Notes: generated from the sequence alone by a model not told the origin. A stretch of 64,000 bases of DNA from Gallionella sp. (GCA_030682375.1 JAUXOL010000021.1:124001-188000); one strand, 5' to 3'; positions 35,608-45,463 are shown, counted from the stretch's first letter. Translations and numbers: made by a program.

Positions 35608-38600
35608 GAGTGTGCGTGCCTGCGCTTGAACCAGTTGGACAGGACCTGCACCGCATCATCCACATAGGTGAACACCACCGGAATCACCAGCAGGCTCAGG
35701 AAGGTGGAGGTGATCAGGCCGCCGATCACGACGATGGCCATGGGCGCGCGGAAGCTGGGGTCGACGCCGATACCGAGCGCGACCGGCAGCATGCCCGCGC
35801 CCATCGCCATCGTGGTCATCACGATGGGACGCGCGCGCTTCTTGCAGGCGTCGATCAGCGCCTCGGCTCGGTTCATGCCGCGCTCGCGGCGCGACACGAT
35901 GGCGTATTCCACCAGCAGGATGGAGTTCTTCGTCGCGATGCCCATCAGCATGATCAAACCTATCATCGACGGCATCGACAGCGCGGTATGGCTGATGAAC
36001 AGCGCGAGGAACGCGCCGGGCACCGACAACACCAACGCGGCGAGGATGGTCACCGGCTGCACGAAGTCCTTGAACAGCAGCACCAGCACGATGTAGATGC
36101 ACAGGATGCCGGTCAGCATCGCCAGCCCGAAGCTCTCGAACAGCTCCGCCATCGCCTCGGCATCGCCGACCGTTGTGGCGGAGATGCCGCGCGGCAGTTC
36201 CTTCAGACTGGGCAGCGCCATCGCCTGCGCCTCGACTTCGCCCAGCGGTTGCTGGTTGAGTTCGATCTCGAAGTTGATGTTGCGCGTGCGGTCGTAGCGG
36301 TCTATCTCGGCCGGGCCGCTCTCCAGCCGCAGGTCGGCGACGCTGCCCAGCATCACCGGGCCGTGCGCGCCATGCACCACCAGCCGCGACAGCAGCGCGA
36401 TGTCCTGCCGCGCATCGGCGCGCAGCTTCACGACGACCGGAATCTGGCGATCCGCAAGGTTGAGTTTTGCCAGCGCCTGATCGTAGTCGCCCGCGGTAGC
36501 GATGCGCAGCGTGTCGGCGATCGCGGCGGAGGTCACGCCGAGATCGGCGGCGCGCGCGAAATCGGGACGCACCACCAGCTCCGGGCGCACCAGGCTGGAA
36601 GTCGAGGTGACGTTGCCTATGCCCGGTATCGTGCGCAGCTCGCGCCCGACCTTCTGCGCGTATTGCGCCAGCGCCTGCCCGTCCTCGCCGGCCAGCACCA
36701 GCACGTATTTCTCGTTCGACGAACCCAGCCCGACCTTGACGCGCACGCCCGGCAGCGCGGTCAGCGCGTCGCGCAGCTGCGCCTCTATGGTCTGCTTGCT
36801 GATGTCGCGCTGCTGGCGCGGCGTGAAGTTCAGCGTCAGCGTCGCCTTGCGCACGTCGCTGCTGGTCTGCGGTGCGAATGGGTCCCCGCCCGCGCTGCCG
36901 CCGCCGATGGCGGTGTAGATCAGTTTCACATGCGAATTCTTCGCAACGATCTCGCGCGCCTGTTCCGCAGCGCGCTGGGTGTCCTCGAAACGGCTACCTG
37001 GCGGCAACGTGATAGTCACCTGCGATTGCGACAGGTCGTCCGGCGGCATGAATCCGGTGGGCAGCAGCGGCACCAGCGCGAACGAGCCGAAGAAGAATAC
37101 CGCCGCGCCGAACAGCGTCAGCACCCTGTGTTTCAGGCAGAAACTCGCCCATTTCAGATACCACACCATCCACGACGGCAGTGCGTGCGCCTCGCGCGGA
37201 CGCAGGATGTAGGCGGACATCATCGGCGTCAGCATGCGCGCGACAACCAGCGAGAAGAACACCGCGATGGCCGCAGTCCAGCCGAACTGCACGAAGAACT
37301 TGCCCGCCACGCCGCTCATGAACGCGGTCGGCAGGAACACCGCGATCAGAGTGAAGGTCGTCGCAATCACCGCCAGCCCGATCTCGTCCGCCGCCTCCAT
37401 CGCGGCCTGATACGGCGTCTTGCCCATCTCCAGATGGCGCATGATGTTCTCGATCTCGACGATGGCGTCGTCCACCAGCACGCCGACCACCAGCGACAGC
37501 GATAGCAGCGTCACCACGTTGATCGAGAAGCCCATCAGATACATCGCGGCGAAGGTCGGGACGATCGCCAGCGGCAGCGCGGTCGCGGCGACCACGGTGG
37601 CGCGCACGTTGCGCAGAAAGGCCAGCACTACCAGCACCGCCAGCGCGGCGCCCTCGTACAGCAACATCATCGAACCTTCGTAGTTCTCCACCACCGGATC
37701 GACGAAGTTGAATGCCTCGGTGATGACGATGCCGGGATGGTCGGCCTTCAGTTTTTCCAGCACCTTGCCCACGCCCGCGGCGACCTCGACCTCGCCGTAG
37801 CCGCGCGCGCGACTGATCTCGAAACCGACGACCTCCTGACCGTTCAGCAGCGCCGCACTGCGTCGCTCGGCGATCGTATCGCTGACCGTGGCGACCTGGT
37901 CGAGGCGCACGCTGCGCCCATCCGGCAGGTGGATGCTCATGCGCGCGAATTCTTCCGCGCTGGCGACCGTCGCGATGGTGCGCACCGATTGCTCGCTGCC
38001 GCCGATGTCGGCACGCCCGCCGGACGCCTCCTGCTGGATATCGCGCAACTGCTTCGAGACGTCCGCCGCGGTCGCATTCAGCGCCAGCAACCGGGCGGGA
38101 TCGAGCTCGACGGCGATCTGCCGCGTCACGCCGCCGACGCGGCCGACCGCACCGACGCCGCGCACCGACAGCAGCGACTTGGTAACCGCGTTGTCGACGA
38201 ACCAGGACAACTCCTCTTCCGTCATGCGCGGCGAGGAGATGGTGTAGGTCAAGATGGGCAGCCCGCTCAACTCGACCTTGGAGACGGTCGGATCGCGCAG
38301 GTCGCGCGGCAAGTCGGCGCGCACCCGCGTCACCGCCGCGCGCACGTCGTCCACGGCCTCCTGCGTGCCCTTCTCCAGACGGAACTCGGCGGTGATGATG
38401 ACCGTGCCGTCGAGCACCTTGGTGTACAGGTGCTTCAGCCCCTGCGTGTTCGCCAGCGAGTTCTCCAGTTTGCGCGCGACCTCGGTCTCCATCTGCGCGG
38501 GCGACGCGCCGGGCAACGAGGCCGTCACCGAGACCATAGGCAGGTCGATGTCCGGGAACTGCTGGATCTTCATCGCCTTGAAACCCATGATGCCCATCAG

Positions 38601-38666
38601 CGTGAGCATCACGAAGACGAGCAACGCCGGGATGGGGTTCCTGATCGACCAGGCCGATACATTCAT
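35604..38666 (-). CDS. RND efflux transporter permease (HAE1/AcrB type)
   Basis: 1020-residue inner-membrane proton antiporter. It has the normal two-fold architecture with large periplasmic loops and about 12 membrane helices. Proton-relay Asp pair DD is in GVLVDDAIVEIENIMRH; other family marks are the start SIRNPIPALLVFVMLTLMG and LEGSMMLLY-type TM2. The start at 38666 follows AAGGAATAA and is five bases after the adaptor stop. The operon order is adaptor, permease, methyltransferase; no outer-membrane channel gene is present. Substrates are unknown. Confidence 0.95.
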   Translation of the reverse strand: MNVSAWSIRNPIPALLVFVMLTLMGIMGFKAMKIQQFPDIDLPMVSVTASLPGASPAQMETEVARKLENSLANTQGLKHLYTKVLDGTVIITAEFRLEKGTQEAVDDVRAAVTRVRADLPRDLRDPTVSKVELSGLPILTYTISSPRMTEEELSWFVDNAVTKSLLSVRGVGAVGRVGGVTRQIAVELDPARLLALNATAADVSKQLRDIQQEASGGRADIGGSEQSVRTIATVASAEEFARMSIHLPDGRSVRLDQVATVSDTIAERRSAALLNGQEVVGFEISRARGYGEVEVAAGVGKVLEKLKADHPGIVITEAFNFVDPVVENYEGSMMLLYEGAALAVLVVLAFLRNVRATVVAATALPLAIVPTFAAMYLMGFSINVVTLLSLSLVVGVLVDDAIVEIENIMRHLEMGKTPYQAAMEAADEIGLAVIATTFTLIAVFLPTAFMSGVAGKFFVQFGWTAAIAVFFSLVVARMLTPMMSAYILRPREAHALPSWMVWYLKWASFCLKHRVLTLFGAAVFFFGSFALVPLLPTGFMPPDDLSQSQVTITLPPGSRFEDTQRAAEQAREIVAKNSHVKLIYTAIGGGSAGGDPFAPQTSSDVRKATLTLNFTPRQQRDISKQTIEAQLRDALTALPGVRVKVGLGSSNEKYVLVLAGEDGQALAQYAQKVGRELRTIPGIGNVTSTSSLVRPELVVRPDFARAADLGVTSAAIADTLRIATAGDYDQALAKLNLADRQIPVVVKLRADARQDIALLSRLVVHGAHGPVMLGSVADLRLESGPAEIDRYDRTRNINFEIELNQQPLGEVEAQAMALPSLKELPRGISATTVGDAEAMAELFESFGLAMLTGILCIYIVLVLLFKDFVQPVTILAALVLSVPGAFLALFISHTALSMPSMIGLIMLMGIATKNSILLVEYAIVSRRERGMNRAEALIDACKKRARPIVMTTMAMGAGMLPVALGIGVDPSFRAPMAIVVIGGLITSTFLSLLVIPVVFTYVDDAVQVLSNWFKRRHAHS

Positions 38667-38671
38667 CGCGT

Positions 38672-39592
38672 TTATTCCTTGACGACCTGCACCAGGTCTC
38701 CGTCGGTCAGGAACGCACCGCCGGATTCCGCGACGGAAACGCCGGGCTCGATACCGGAGATGATCGCGATGCGGTCGCCGGAGCGCTGGCCGATCTCGAC
38801 CTTGCGTTCCTGCACCCTGCCGTCCGCGCCGACGACATAGACATAGGCCGCGCCGTCGCGCTGCACCAGCGCGGACTGCGGCAGCGTCTGCGCGACCGTA
38901 GCGGCATCTCCCAGCTTGATCTCGCCGCGCGCGAACAGTCCGGCGATCAGTCCTGCATCCTTGGGCAGATCGACCAGCGCATGGCCGTATCGGGTCTGCG
39001 GGTCCACCGACGGCGAGATCGCGCGCACCCTGCCCTTGATGGTGCGTCCCTCGCCGACGGTGATCTCCGCGGTCATGCCCTTGCGCAGCAGCATCAGTTC
39101 GTCCGCGGTCAGCTCCGCGCGCCACTCCAGGCGACCCTTGCGTATCAGGCGGAACAGTTCGGCGCCGGGCTGTATGGTCGAACCGACGCTGACATTCGCC
39201 GCCGAGATCACTCCGTCGTCGGGCGAGACGACGCGGCCCTGGATGTAATCCCCGCCATCGCGCGTGCGGTTGCCCAGCGTCAGCAGCACATCGCCCTGCC
39301 TCACCCAATCGCCGATGCCGGCCTTGACCTCCATGATGCGCAGTCCCGGCAGCTGCGCGCCGATGACGGCCTCCTGCCACGGCAGCACGCTGCCGTTGGC
39401 GGGAAGCGACCGCGCCCACTGCGCCGGCGCGGTCTGCACCGCGCGCACCGTCAGCGCAGGTTTCGCGGCCGGCTTCTCGGCGGCCTGCGTCTCGTCCTTG
39501 CCCGAACAGGCGGACAGCGCCGCCAGCAACGCGATCAGCGTCGCCGTCTTGATGAGGCGACCGTTGATCGACCTCGATGTAGTCATTTGCAT
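38672..39592 (-). CDS. RND periplasmic adaptor protein lacking the alpha-hairpin
   Basis: 306-residue lipoprotein-type adaptor. A signal sequence with lipobox LLAALSAC is followed by the lipoyl half (GLRIMEVKAGIGDWVRQGDVLLTLG), then directly by the second half (GRVVSPDDGVISAANVSVGSTIQPG), beta-barrel (RAELTADELMLLRKG) and membrane-proximal domains. The 60-80 residue coiled-coil hairpin that normally separates the lipoyl halves and docks on TolC is absent; only GNRTRDGGDYIQ remains. This explains the short length. ATGs at 39592 and 39586 are both possible starts. Confidence 0.9.
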   Translation of the reverse strand: MQMTTSRSINGRLIKTATLIALLAALSACSGKDETQAAEKPAAKPALTVRAVQTAPAQWARSLPANGSVLPWQEAVIGAQLPGLRIMEVKAGIGDWVRQGDVLLTLGNRTRDGGDYIQGRVVSPDDGVISAANVSVGSTIQPGAELFRLIRKGRLEWRAELTADELMLLRKGMTAEITVGEGRTIKGRVRAISPSVDPQTRYGHALVDLPKDAGLIAGLFARGEIKLGDAATVAQTLPQSALVQRDGAAYVYVVGADGRVQERKVEIGQRSGDRIAIISGIEPGVSVAESGGAFLTDGDLVQVVKE

Positions 39593-39668
39593 TTAGATAT
39601 GCCCTTGCGATGTGCCGTAACCGAAGCGCGATTATGCCGCATCGCGCCGAAGTATTCCCGGCTCGGAT

Positions 39669-40574
39669 TCAGATGAAGGCCGATACCCGCCACCAACCAT
39701 ACAGCGTGACGAACGAGACCAGAAGTCCGACCGCGACCATCAGGTTCGCCAGGTCGGGATCGAGGTCGTGTTCGGAGGCGACGATGGCCGCGGTGATCAT
39801 AGGCGGCATCGCCGCCTCGAACAGCGTCACCTGTATCGCCTGCCCCTGCGCGCCGAACAGCTGCACATACAACAGGTAGATCGCCAACGGGGCAAGTATC
39901 AGCTTGAACCCCAGTCCCAGCGCGAGATTGCGGCCATGCTCCAGGACATGCCCGAAGCGTAGCTGCAGCCCGACCGACAGCAGCGCCAAGGGGGCCAGCG
40001 TGTCGCCCAGCCGTTTCAGCAACGCGGAGAACCAGTCCGCGTACTCGACCGGGATCAGCAGCAGCGCGAGCAGCAACGCGATGAACGGCGGGAAGCGCAC
40101 GATGCGCAGCGCGATCTCCGAGGCCGTCGGTCGCCCCGAAGAATAGATGCCGGCGACGGTGATACCCAGCACCGACAGCGCGAAGAAGGAACCCAGCTGG
40201 TCGGCGACGATGGCCGTCGCCAGCCCGCTCTGTCCGTAATAGGCCTCGACCATCGGCAAGCCGAAAAACGAGGTGTTGCCCAAGCCGCCGACCACGATCA
40301 GCGCCCCCGTCGTCGCGCGCGGCAATTCCAGCCAGCGCCCGACCAGCCAGAAGAACCCGGCCGACAGCCCGAATACCAGCCAGGCCATCAGCGCCACCAG
40401 CACCACCTCTCCGGACAGCTTGAGGTCGTGGATATAAAGCAGCGTCAGCGCCGGCAGGGAAACGTGGATGATGAAGCTGTTGAGAGAGGCCGGGGCATTG
40501 TCAGGCATACGATTGAAGCGGCGGAGTATAATCCCAGCCGCAAAGCACACCGAAAGCAGTATCAGATTTATCAT
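39669..40574 (-). CDS. AEC (auxin efflux carrier) family transporter
   Basis: 301-residue integral membrane protein with about ten hydrophobic helices and the AEC features (MINLILLSVCFAAGIILRR start, ARATTGALIVVGGLGNTSFFGLP in the first half, FEAAMPPMITAAIVA in the second). Members export organic anions such as malate or act in unknown secretion. The start at 40574 fits the family; 40613 adds a soluble leader. It is divergent from the PilZ gene by 84 bp. Its substrate is unknown. Confidence 0.92.
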   Translation of the reverse strand: MINLILLSVCFAAGIILRRFNRMPDNAPASLNSFIIHVSLPALTLLYIHDLKLSGEVVLVALMAWLVFGLSAGFFWLVGRWLELPRATTGALIVVGGLGNTSFFGLPMVEAYYGQSGLATAIVADQLGSFFALSVLGITVAGIYSSGRPTASEIALRIVRFPPFIALLLALLLIPVEYADWFSALLKRLGDTLAPLALLSVGLQLRFGHVLEHGRNLALGLGFKLILAPLAIYLLYVQLFGAQGQAIQVTLFEAAMPPMITAAIVASEHDLDPDLANLMVAVGLLVSFVTLYGWWRVSAFI

Positions 40575-40658
40575 TTTTATTGGACAATCCATCCCATGCG
40601 CATCGCGCGCCATATGTTTCGAATATGAGCATGCAGCACCACCGATAACCGAGACCCC

Positions 40659-41141
40659 ATGACCTCAGACCTCGATATTTTCAGCAGCACAGACAACGCC
40701 GAGATACCGCTGTGCGATATCTCAGACCTGTCCGGCATACTGGAAAAGGCCCAGCCGGTATACACCGCTCCGCCCAAGAGCGGCAAGGAACACCGGACGG
40801 TGCAGCGCTATATCGTGAAGTGGCGCATCACCGCGTCCATAGACTCGCAGCAACTGCACCACGGCCACATCAAGGATATCTCGATCAAGGGCGCGGCGAT
40901 CCTGCATGAACACAACTTCCATTCGGCAGAATTCCTCAAGCTGCATATCTACGTGTCGCCGCCGCCGCCGGCTAGAATCCCCTGCGTCGTCGAAGTACTC
41001 TGCAAGATCGCCTATACGCTGTTCGATTCCAGAGAACAGCGCTACCGTACGGGGGTCAGCTTCCTGAAATTCGGCACGGATCACGACCCGGTGTTCCTCG
41101 AGGAACACCTCAAGAACCACTCGCTGACCGTATTGTTCTAG
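40659..41141 (+). CDS. PilZ-domain c-di-GMP receptor
   Basis: 160-residue protein with an N-terminal extension (about 40 residues) and a PilZ domain. Both c-di-GMP-binding motifs are present: R46-x3-R50 (HRTVQRYIVKWR) and D73-x-S-x2-G78 (DISIKGAAI). It should bind c-di-GMP and relay it to an unknown target. It is a possible effector for the cyclase at 21742 and the signalling cluster at 51-64 kb. It converges with thrC six bases away. Confidence 0.93.
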   Translation: MTSDLDIFSSTDNAEIPLCDISDLSGILEKAQPVYTAPPKSGKEHRTVQRYIVKWRITASIDSQQLHHGHIKDISIKGAAILHEHNFHSAEFLKLHIYVSPPPPARIPCVVEVLCKIAYTLFDSREQRYRTGVSFLKFGTDHDPVFLEEHLKNHSLTVLF

Positions 41142-41147
41142 TCCGTA

Positions 41148-42593
41148 TCAGTCCGGCACGTTCGCCGCGATATAGGCCTTCAGCTTCGCCAGGTCGGCAC
41201 CCATCACCTCGCAGCGTTGCGGCAGATTCTCGATGCCTTCCATTGCCGCGGGGCGCTCGGGTTCGCGACCCAGCGCTTCCCGTATGGTCTCGGCGAATTT
41301 CGCGGGCAACGCAGTTTCCAGGCAGATCAGCGGCAGGCTGGGGCGACGCTGCTCCAGCCCCACTTTCAGACCGTCGGCGGTATGGGTGTCCACCATCACA
41401 CCGTATTCCTCCCACAGCTCGCGGATCGTCTTCAAGCGGTCTTCGTGCGAGCTCTTGCCGGAGGCGAAATCGAACTTCGGCAGGTCGCGCCAGTAGTCCG
41501 TACCCTTGATGTCGAACGAACCTCCCGCATCCACCTTGCTCCAGAACTCGCGCACCTTCGCACCGTCGCGCCCGACCAGGTCGAACACGAAACGCTCGAA
41601 GTTGGATGCCTTGCTAATGTCCATCGACGGGCTGCTGGTCTCGTAGGTGTGTCCGGTGTCGCGCGGGCGGTACAGGCCAGTGCGGAAGAACTCGTCGAGC
41701 ACATCGTTTTCGTTGGTTGCAAGGATCAATTGCCCGATAGGCAAGCCCATCATGCGCGCGATGTGGCCGGCGCAAATGTTGCCGAAGTTGCCGGACGGCA
41801 CCGAGAACGCGACCTTCTCGTCGTTGGATTGCGTCGCGGCGAAGTAACCCTTGAAGTAGTACACCACCTGCGCCGACACGCGCCCCCAGTTGATCGAGTT
41901 CACCGTACCGATCTTGTACTTGGCCTTGAATGCATGGTCGTTCGACACCGCCTTCACCATGTCCTGCGCGTCGTCGAACATACCCTCGATGGCGATGTTG
42001 AAGATATTCGGGTCCTGCAGCGAATACATCTGCGCGCGCTGGAAGGCCGACATCTTGCCGTTCGGCGACAGCATGAACACGCGGATACCGCGCTTGCCAC
42101 GCATCGCGTATTCGGCCGCGGAGCCGGTGTCGCCCGAAGTCGCGCCGAGGATGTTCAGTTCGGCATTCTGCTTGCCCAGCGCGTACTCGAACAGATTGCC
42201 CAGCAACTGCATCGCCATATCCTTGAATGCCAGCGTCGGGCCGTTAGACAGTTCGAGGATATGCACGCCGGGAGCCAGCGTGCGCAGCGGCGTGATGTCG
42301 GCAGCATTGCTGTCGGCGCGGCCGTTGCAATACACCTCAGCGGTGTAAGTCTTCGCGACAATGGCCTTCAGGTCGGCTGCCGGGATATCGGTGGCGAACT
42401 TGGACAGCACCGCATACGCGAGATCGGCATACGACAACGAACGCCAGGCATCCAGTTCGGCGCGCGTCACCTGCGGATATTGCTCCGGCAGATACAGACC
42501 GCCGTCCGGCGCGAGACCACCCAGCAGGATTTCCGTGAAGGTCTTCGCGGGCGCATTGCCGCGGGTGGAGATGTATTTCATCGCATTGCTCAC
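41148..42593 (-). CDS. thrC: Threonine synthase
   Basis: 481-residue PLP enzyme converting O-phosphohomoserine to threonine. The proteobacterial long form is indicated by MKYISTRG at the start, the PLP lysine in LSNGPTLAFKDMAMQLLGNLF and GATSGDTGSAAEYAM. Length is normal. It lies downstream of hom, separated by the palindromic element at 42598-42691. ATG codons at 42593 and 42581 are both possible starts. Confidence 0.97.
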   Translation of the reverse strand: MSNAMKYISTRGNAPAKTFTEILLGGLAPDGGLYLPEQYPQVTRAELDAWRSLSYADLAYAVLSKFATDIPAADLKAIVAKTYTAEVYCNGRADSNAADITPLRTLAPGVHILELSNGPTLAFKDMAMQLLGNLFEYALGKQNAELNILGATSGDTGSAAEYAMRGKRGIRVFMLSPNGKMSAFQRAQMYSLQDPNIFNIAIEGMFDDAQDMVKAVSNDHAFKAKYKIGTVNSINWGRVSAQVVYYFKGYFAATQSNDEKVAFSVPSGNFGNICAGHIARMMGLPIGQLILATNENDVLDEFFRTGLYRPRDTGHTYETSSPSMDISKASNFERFVFDLVGRDGAKVREFWSKVDAGGSFDIKGTDYWRDLPKFDFASGKSSHEDRLKTIRELWEEYGVMVDTHTADGLKVGLEQRRPSLPLICLETALPAKFAETIREALGREPERPAAMEGIENLPQRCEVMGADLAKLKAYIAANVPD

Positions 42594-42597
42594 TTGA

Positions 42598-42691
42598 TGT
42601 AGGTTGGGTTAGCGCAGCGTAACCCAACAATTGATTTGTAGTCGTCAGACAGCTTGTTGGGTTACGCCGCAAGCGGCTAACCCAACCTACA
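42598..42691. repeat. Palindromic intergenic element between hom and thrC
   Basis: TGTAGGTTGGGTTAGCGCAG at the left and its complement CTAACCCAACCTACA at the right enclose about 20 unpaired bases; GTAACCCAACAA also pairs with TTGTTGGGTTAC. The whole forms a long snap-back hairpin within the hom-thrC transcript, where it may affect thrC expression or mRNA stability. Confidence 0.8.
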
Positions 42692-42700
42692 TGATTCGAT

Positions 42701-44020
42701 TTATTTCCCCAGCTCTTCCATGCGCAGCTTGGTCACCTTGCCCGCGACCACGCCCAGCGCTTCGATCTTCGCGATCGCCGCATTGATACGTTTCTCGCGC
42801 GTCTGGTGCGTCAGCATGATCAGGTCGGCTTGGTCTTCGCCTTCGCCCGGCTCCTTCTGGATCACGGCATCGATGGATATCTGCTCGTCGGCGAGGATAC
42901 GCGTGATGTCGGCCAGCACGCCCGGCTTGTCCTGCACGCGCAGGCGCAGGTAGTAGCTGGTCGTGACTTCGTCCATCGGCAGTATTTTCAGGTCGGCCAT
43001 CGCGTTCGGCTGGAAGGCCAGATGCGGCACGCGATTCTCCGGGTCGGCGGTATGCATGCGCGTCACGTCCACCAGATCGGCGATCACAGCGCTCGCCGTG
43101 GGCTCGGCGCCCGCGCCTTTGCCGTAATACAGCGTCGCGCCGACCGCATCGCCCTGCACCAGCACGGCGTTCATCGCGCCTTCGACGTTGGCGATCAGGC
43201 GTTTGCTCGGGATCAGCGTCGGATGCACGCGCAGCTCCACGCCCTCATCGGTGCGCTTGGCGATGCCCAGCAGCTTGATGCGATAGCCCAGTTGTTCGGC
43301 ATACTTGATGTCGATGGCATCCAGCTTGGAGATACCTTCGATGTAGGCCTTGTCGAACTGCATCGGAATGCCGAACGCCAGCGAAGCCAGAATGGTGATC
43401 TTGTGCGCCGCATCCACGCCTTCGATGTCGAAGGTCGGGTCGGCCTCGGCGTAGCCCAGACGCTGCGCTTCCTTCAGCACGGTATCGAAGGACAGGCCCT
43501 TGTCGCGCATCTCGGACAAGATGAAGTTGGTGGTGCCGTTGATGATGCCGGCGATCCATTCGATGCGGTTCGCGGTCAGGCCTTCGCGCACCGCCTTGAT
43601 GATGGGGATACCACCCGCAACCGCCGCTTCGAACGCGACCATCACGCCCTTGTCCTGCGCGGCCTTGAATATCTCGTTGCCGTGCGTCGCCAGCAGCGCC
43701 TTGTTGGCGGTAACGACATGCTTGCCGTTGGCGATGGCTTTCAGCACCAGCTCCTTAGCCACGCCATAGCCGCCAATCAGTTCGACGACGATATCCACTT
43801 CCGGATCGCTCACCACGGCGAACGCGTCATCGGTGACGCGGCATGCGCCGCCGGTGACCTGCTTCGCCAGCTCCACATTCTTGTCCGCCACCATCGTGAT
43901 GCGGATCGGACGGCCTGCGCGGCGGGTGATCTCCTCCGCGTTGCGTTGCAGCACGGTGAACGTGCCGCCGCCGACTGTGCCTATACCCAGAAGACCTACA
44001 TTGATCGGTTTGATGCTCAT
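42701..44020 (-). CDS. hom: Homoserine dehydrogenase
   Basis: 439-residue NAD(P)-dependent enzyme reducing aspartate semialdehyde to homoserine. Nucleotide-binding GIGTVGGGTFTVL is at the N-terminus, the catalytic region includes GIINGTTNFILSEM and the C-terminus is an ACT domain (about 355-430, LRVQDKPGVLADITRILADE) that mediates threonine feedback. Length is normal for the monofunctional form. It follows alaA by 17 bp and precedes thrC, so amino-acid synthesis genes are grouped: alaA, hom, thrC. Confidence 0.98.
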   Translation of the reverse strand: MSIKPINVGLLGIGTVGGGTFTVLQRNAEEITRRAGRPIRITMVADKNVELAKQVTGGACRVTDDAFAVVSDPEVDIVVELIGGYGVAKELVLKAIANGKHVVTANKALLATHGNEIFKAAQDKGVMVAFEAAVAGGIPIIKAVREGLTANRIEWIAGIINGTTNFILSEMRDKGLSFDTVLKEAQRLGYAEADPTFDIEGVDAAHKITILASLAFGIPMQFDKAYIEGISKLDAIDIKYAEQLGYRIKLLGIAKRTDEGVELRVHPTLIPSKRLIANVEGAMNAVLVQGDAVGATLYYGKGAGAEPTASAVIADLVDVTRMHTADPENRVPHLAFQPNAMADLKILPMDEVTTSYYLRLRVQDKPGVLADITRILADEQISIDAVIQKEPGEGEDQADLIMLTHQTREKRINAAIAKIEALGVVAGKVTKLRMEELGK

Positions 44021-44037
44021 GGTTCTTATACCTAAGG

Positions 44038-45267
44038 TTAGTTAGTGCCGTGCTGCTTGCGATAGTTTTCCAGGAAGCGCGCGATGCGGCCCATCGCGTC
44101 GGCGAGGTCGTCGGCGATGGGCAGGAACACGATGCGGATGTGGTCAGGGTGTATCCAGTTGAAACCACTGCCCTGCACCACCAGCACCTTCTCTTCTTCC
44201 AGCAGTTCGAGGATGAACTGCTGGTCATTCTTGATCGGGTAAATTTTCGGGTCGAAGCGCGGGAACAGGTACAGGCCGGCCTTGGGCTTGACGCAAGTGA
44301 CGCCAGGGATCGCGGTCAGCAGCTCATAGGCGAGGTCGCGCTGTTTGCACAGACGCCCGGTCGGCGCGACCAGATCGTGAATGCTCTGATAGCCGCCCAG
44401 CGCGGTCTGGATCGCAAACTGCCCCGGCACGTTGGAGCACAGGCGCATCGAAGCCAATATCGTCAGACCGTTGATGTAGTCCTGCGCATGCTTCTTCTCG
44501 CCGGACAGCACCATCCAGCCGGAGCGATAACCGCAGGCGCGGTAGTTCTTCGACAGGCCGTTCAGCGTGGCGAACAGCACGTCGTCGGCCAGCGAGGCGA
44601 TCGAGGTGTGGGTCGCACCGTCGTACAGCATCTTGTCGTAGATCTCGTCGGCGAAAATGATCAGCTGGTGCTCGCGCGCGATCTGGATGATCTCCTTCAG
44701 CATCTCGTCCGAATACAGCGCGCCGGTCGGGTTGTTCGGGTTGATGACGACGATGGCGCGGGTGTTCGGCGTGATCTTGCTGCGCATGTCGGCCAGGTCC
44801 GGCATCCACTCGTTGGCCTCGTCGCAGATGTAGTGGCGCGGCGTACCGCCGGCCAGCGTGACCGCGGCGGTCCACAGCGGATAGTCCGGCGCGGGAACCA
44901 GCACTTCGTCGCCGGTGTTCAACAGGCCCTGCATCGCCATCACGATCAGCTCGGACGCACCGTTGCCGATGTAGATGTCGTCCAGCCCCACGCCCTTGAT
45001 GTTCTTCGACTGGCAGTAGTGCATGATCGCCTTGCGCGCGGCGAACATGCCCTTGGAATCGGAATAGCCGGAGGAATTCGGCAGGTTCAGGATCACGTCC
45101 TGCTGGATCTCCTCGGGCGCCTCGAAGCCGAAGGGCGCGAGGTTGCCGATGTTCAGCTTGATGATGCGCTGACCTTCTTCCTCCATTTGTTTGGAGCGCT
45201 CCATCACCGGACCGCGGATGTCGTAGCACACGTTGGAAAGCTTGGTCGATTTCAGGATGGGTTTCAC
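44038..45267 (-). CDS. alaA: PLP-dependent aminotransferase (AlaA-like)
   Basis: 409-residue class I aminotransferase. The PLP lysine is in NGLSKNYRACGYRSGWM, and NPNNPTGALYSDEML and FADEIYDKMLYDG are the usual substrate/PLP motifs. It is closest in feel to AlaA (YfbQ), the glutamate-pyruvate transaminase of alanine synthesis (RGPVMERSKQMEEEGQRIIKLNIGNLAPFGF start). Placement before hom is common in Betaproteobacteria. Confidence 0.93.
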   Translation of the reverse strand: MKPILKSTKLSNVCYDIRGPVMERSKQMEEEGQRIIKLNIGNLAPFGFEAPEEIQQDVILNLPNSSGYSDSKGMFAARKAIMHYCQSKNIKGVGLDDIYIGNGASELIVMAMQGLLNTGDEVLVPAPDYPLWTAAVTLAGGTPRHYICDEANEWMPDLADMRSKITPNTRAIVVINPNNPTGALYSDEMLKEIIQIAREHQLIIFADEIYDKMLYDGATHTSIASLADDVLFATLNGLSKNYRACGYRSGWMVLSGEKKHAQDYINGLTILASMRLCSNVPGQFAIQTALGGYQSIHDLVAPTGRLCKQRDLAYELLTAIPGVTCVKPKAGLYLFPRFDPKIYPIKNDQQFILELLEEEKVLVVQGSGFNWIHPDHIRIVFLPIADDLADAMGRIARFLENYRKQHGTN

Positions 45268-45463
45268 GATCTCTCACTCAAATTGGTTCGGGGCAAAGCG
45301 CGGCCGCTCAATGATAGAATCCGGCGCATAGACGCAATTACCGCAAGGGGCGGGATTTTACCCGTCCAGCCCCTTCCGCGGCAAATCCTTCCCATGCCCG
45401 CAAGCGGGCGTGGGGAATAAAGCCCCGCTACGCGAGTATGCATTCGATATTTGGAGAACGGCC

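Noticed and set aside
35610..37505. Open frame of 631 codons opposite the RND permease
   Set aside because: Shadow reading with Arg/His/Gln runs; the minus-strand permease has full family features.
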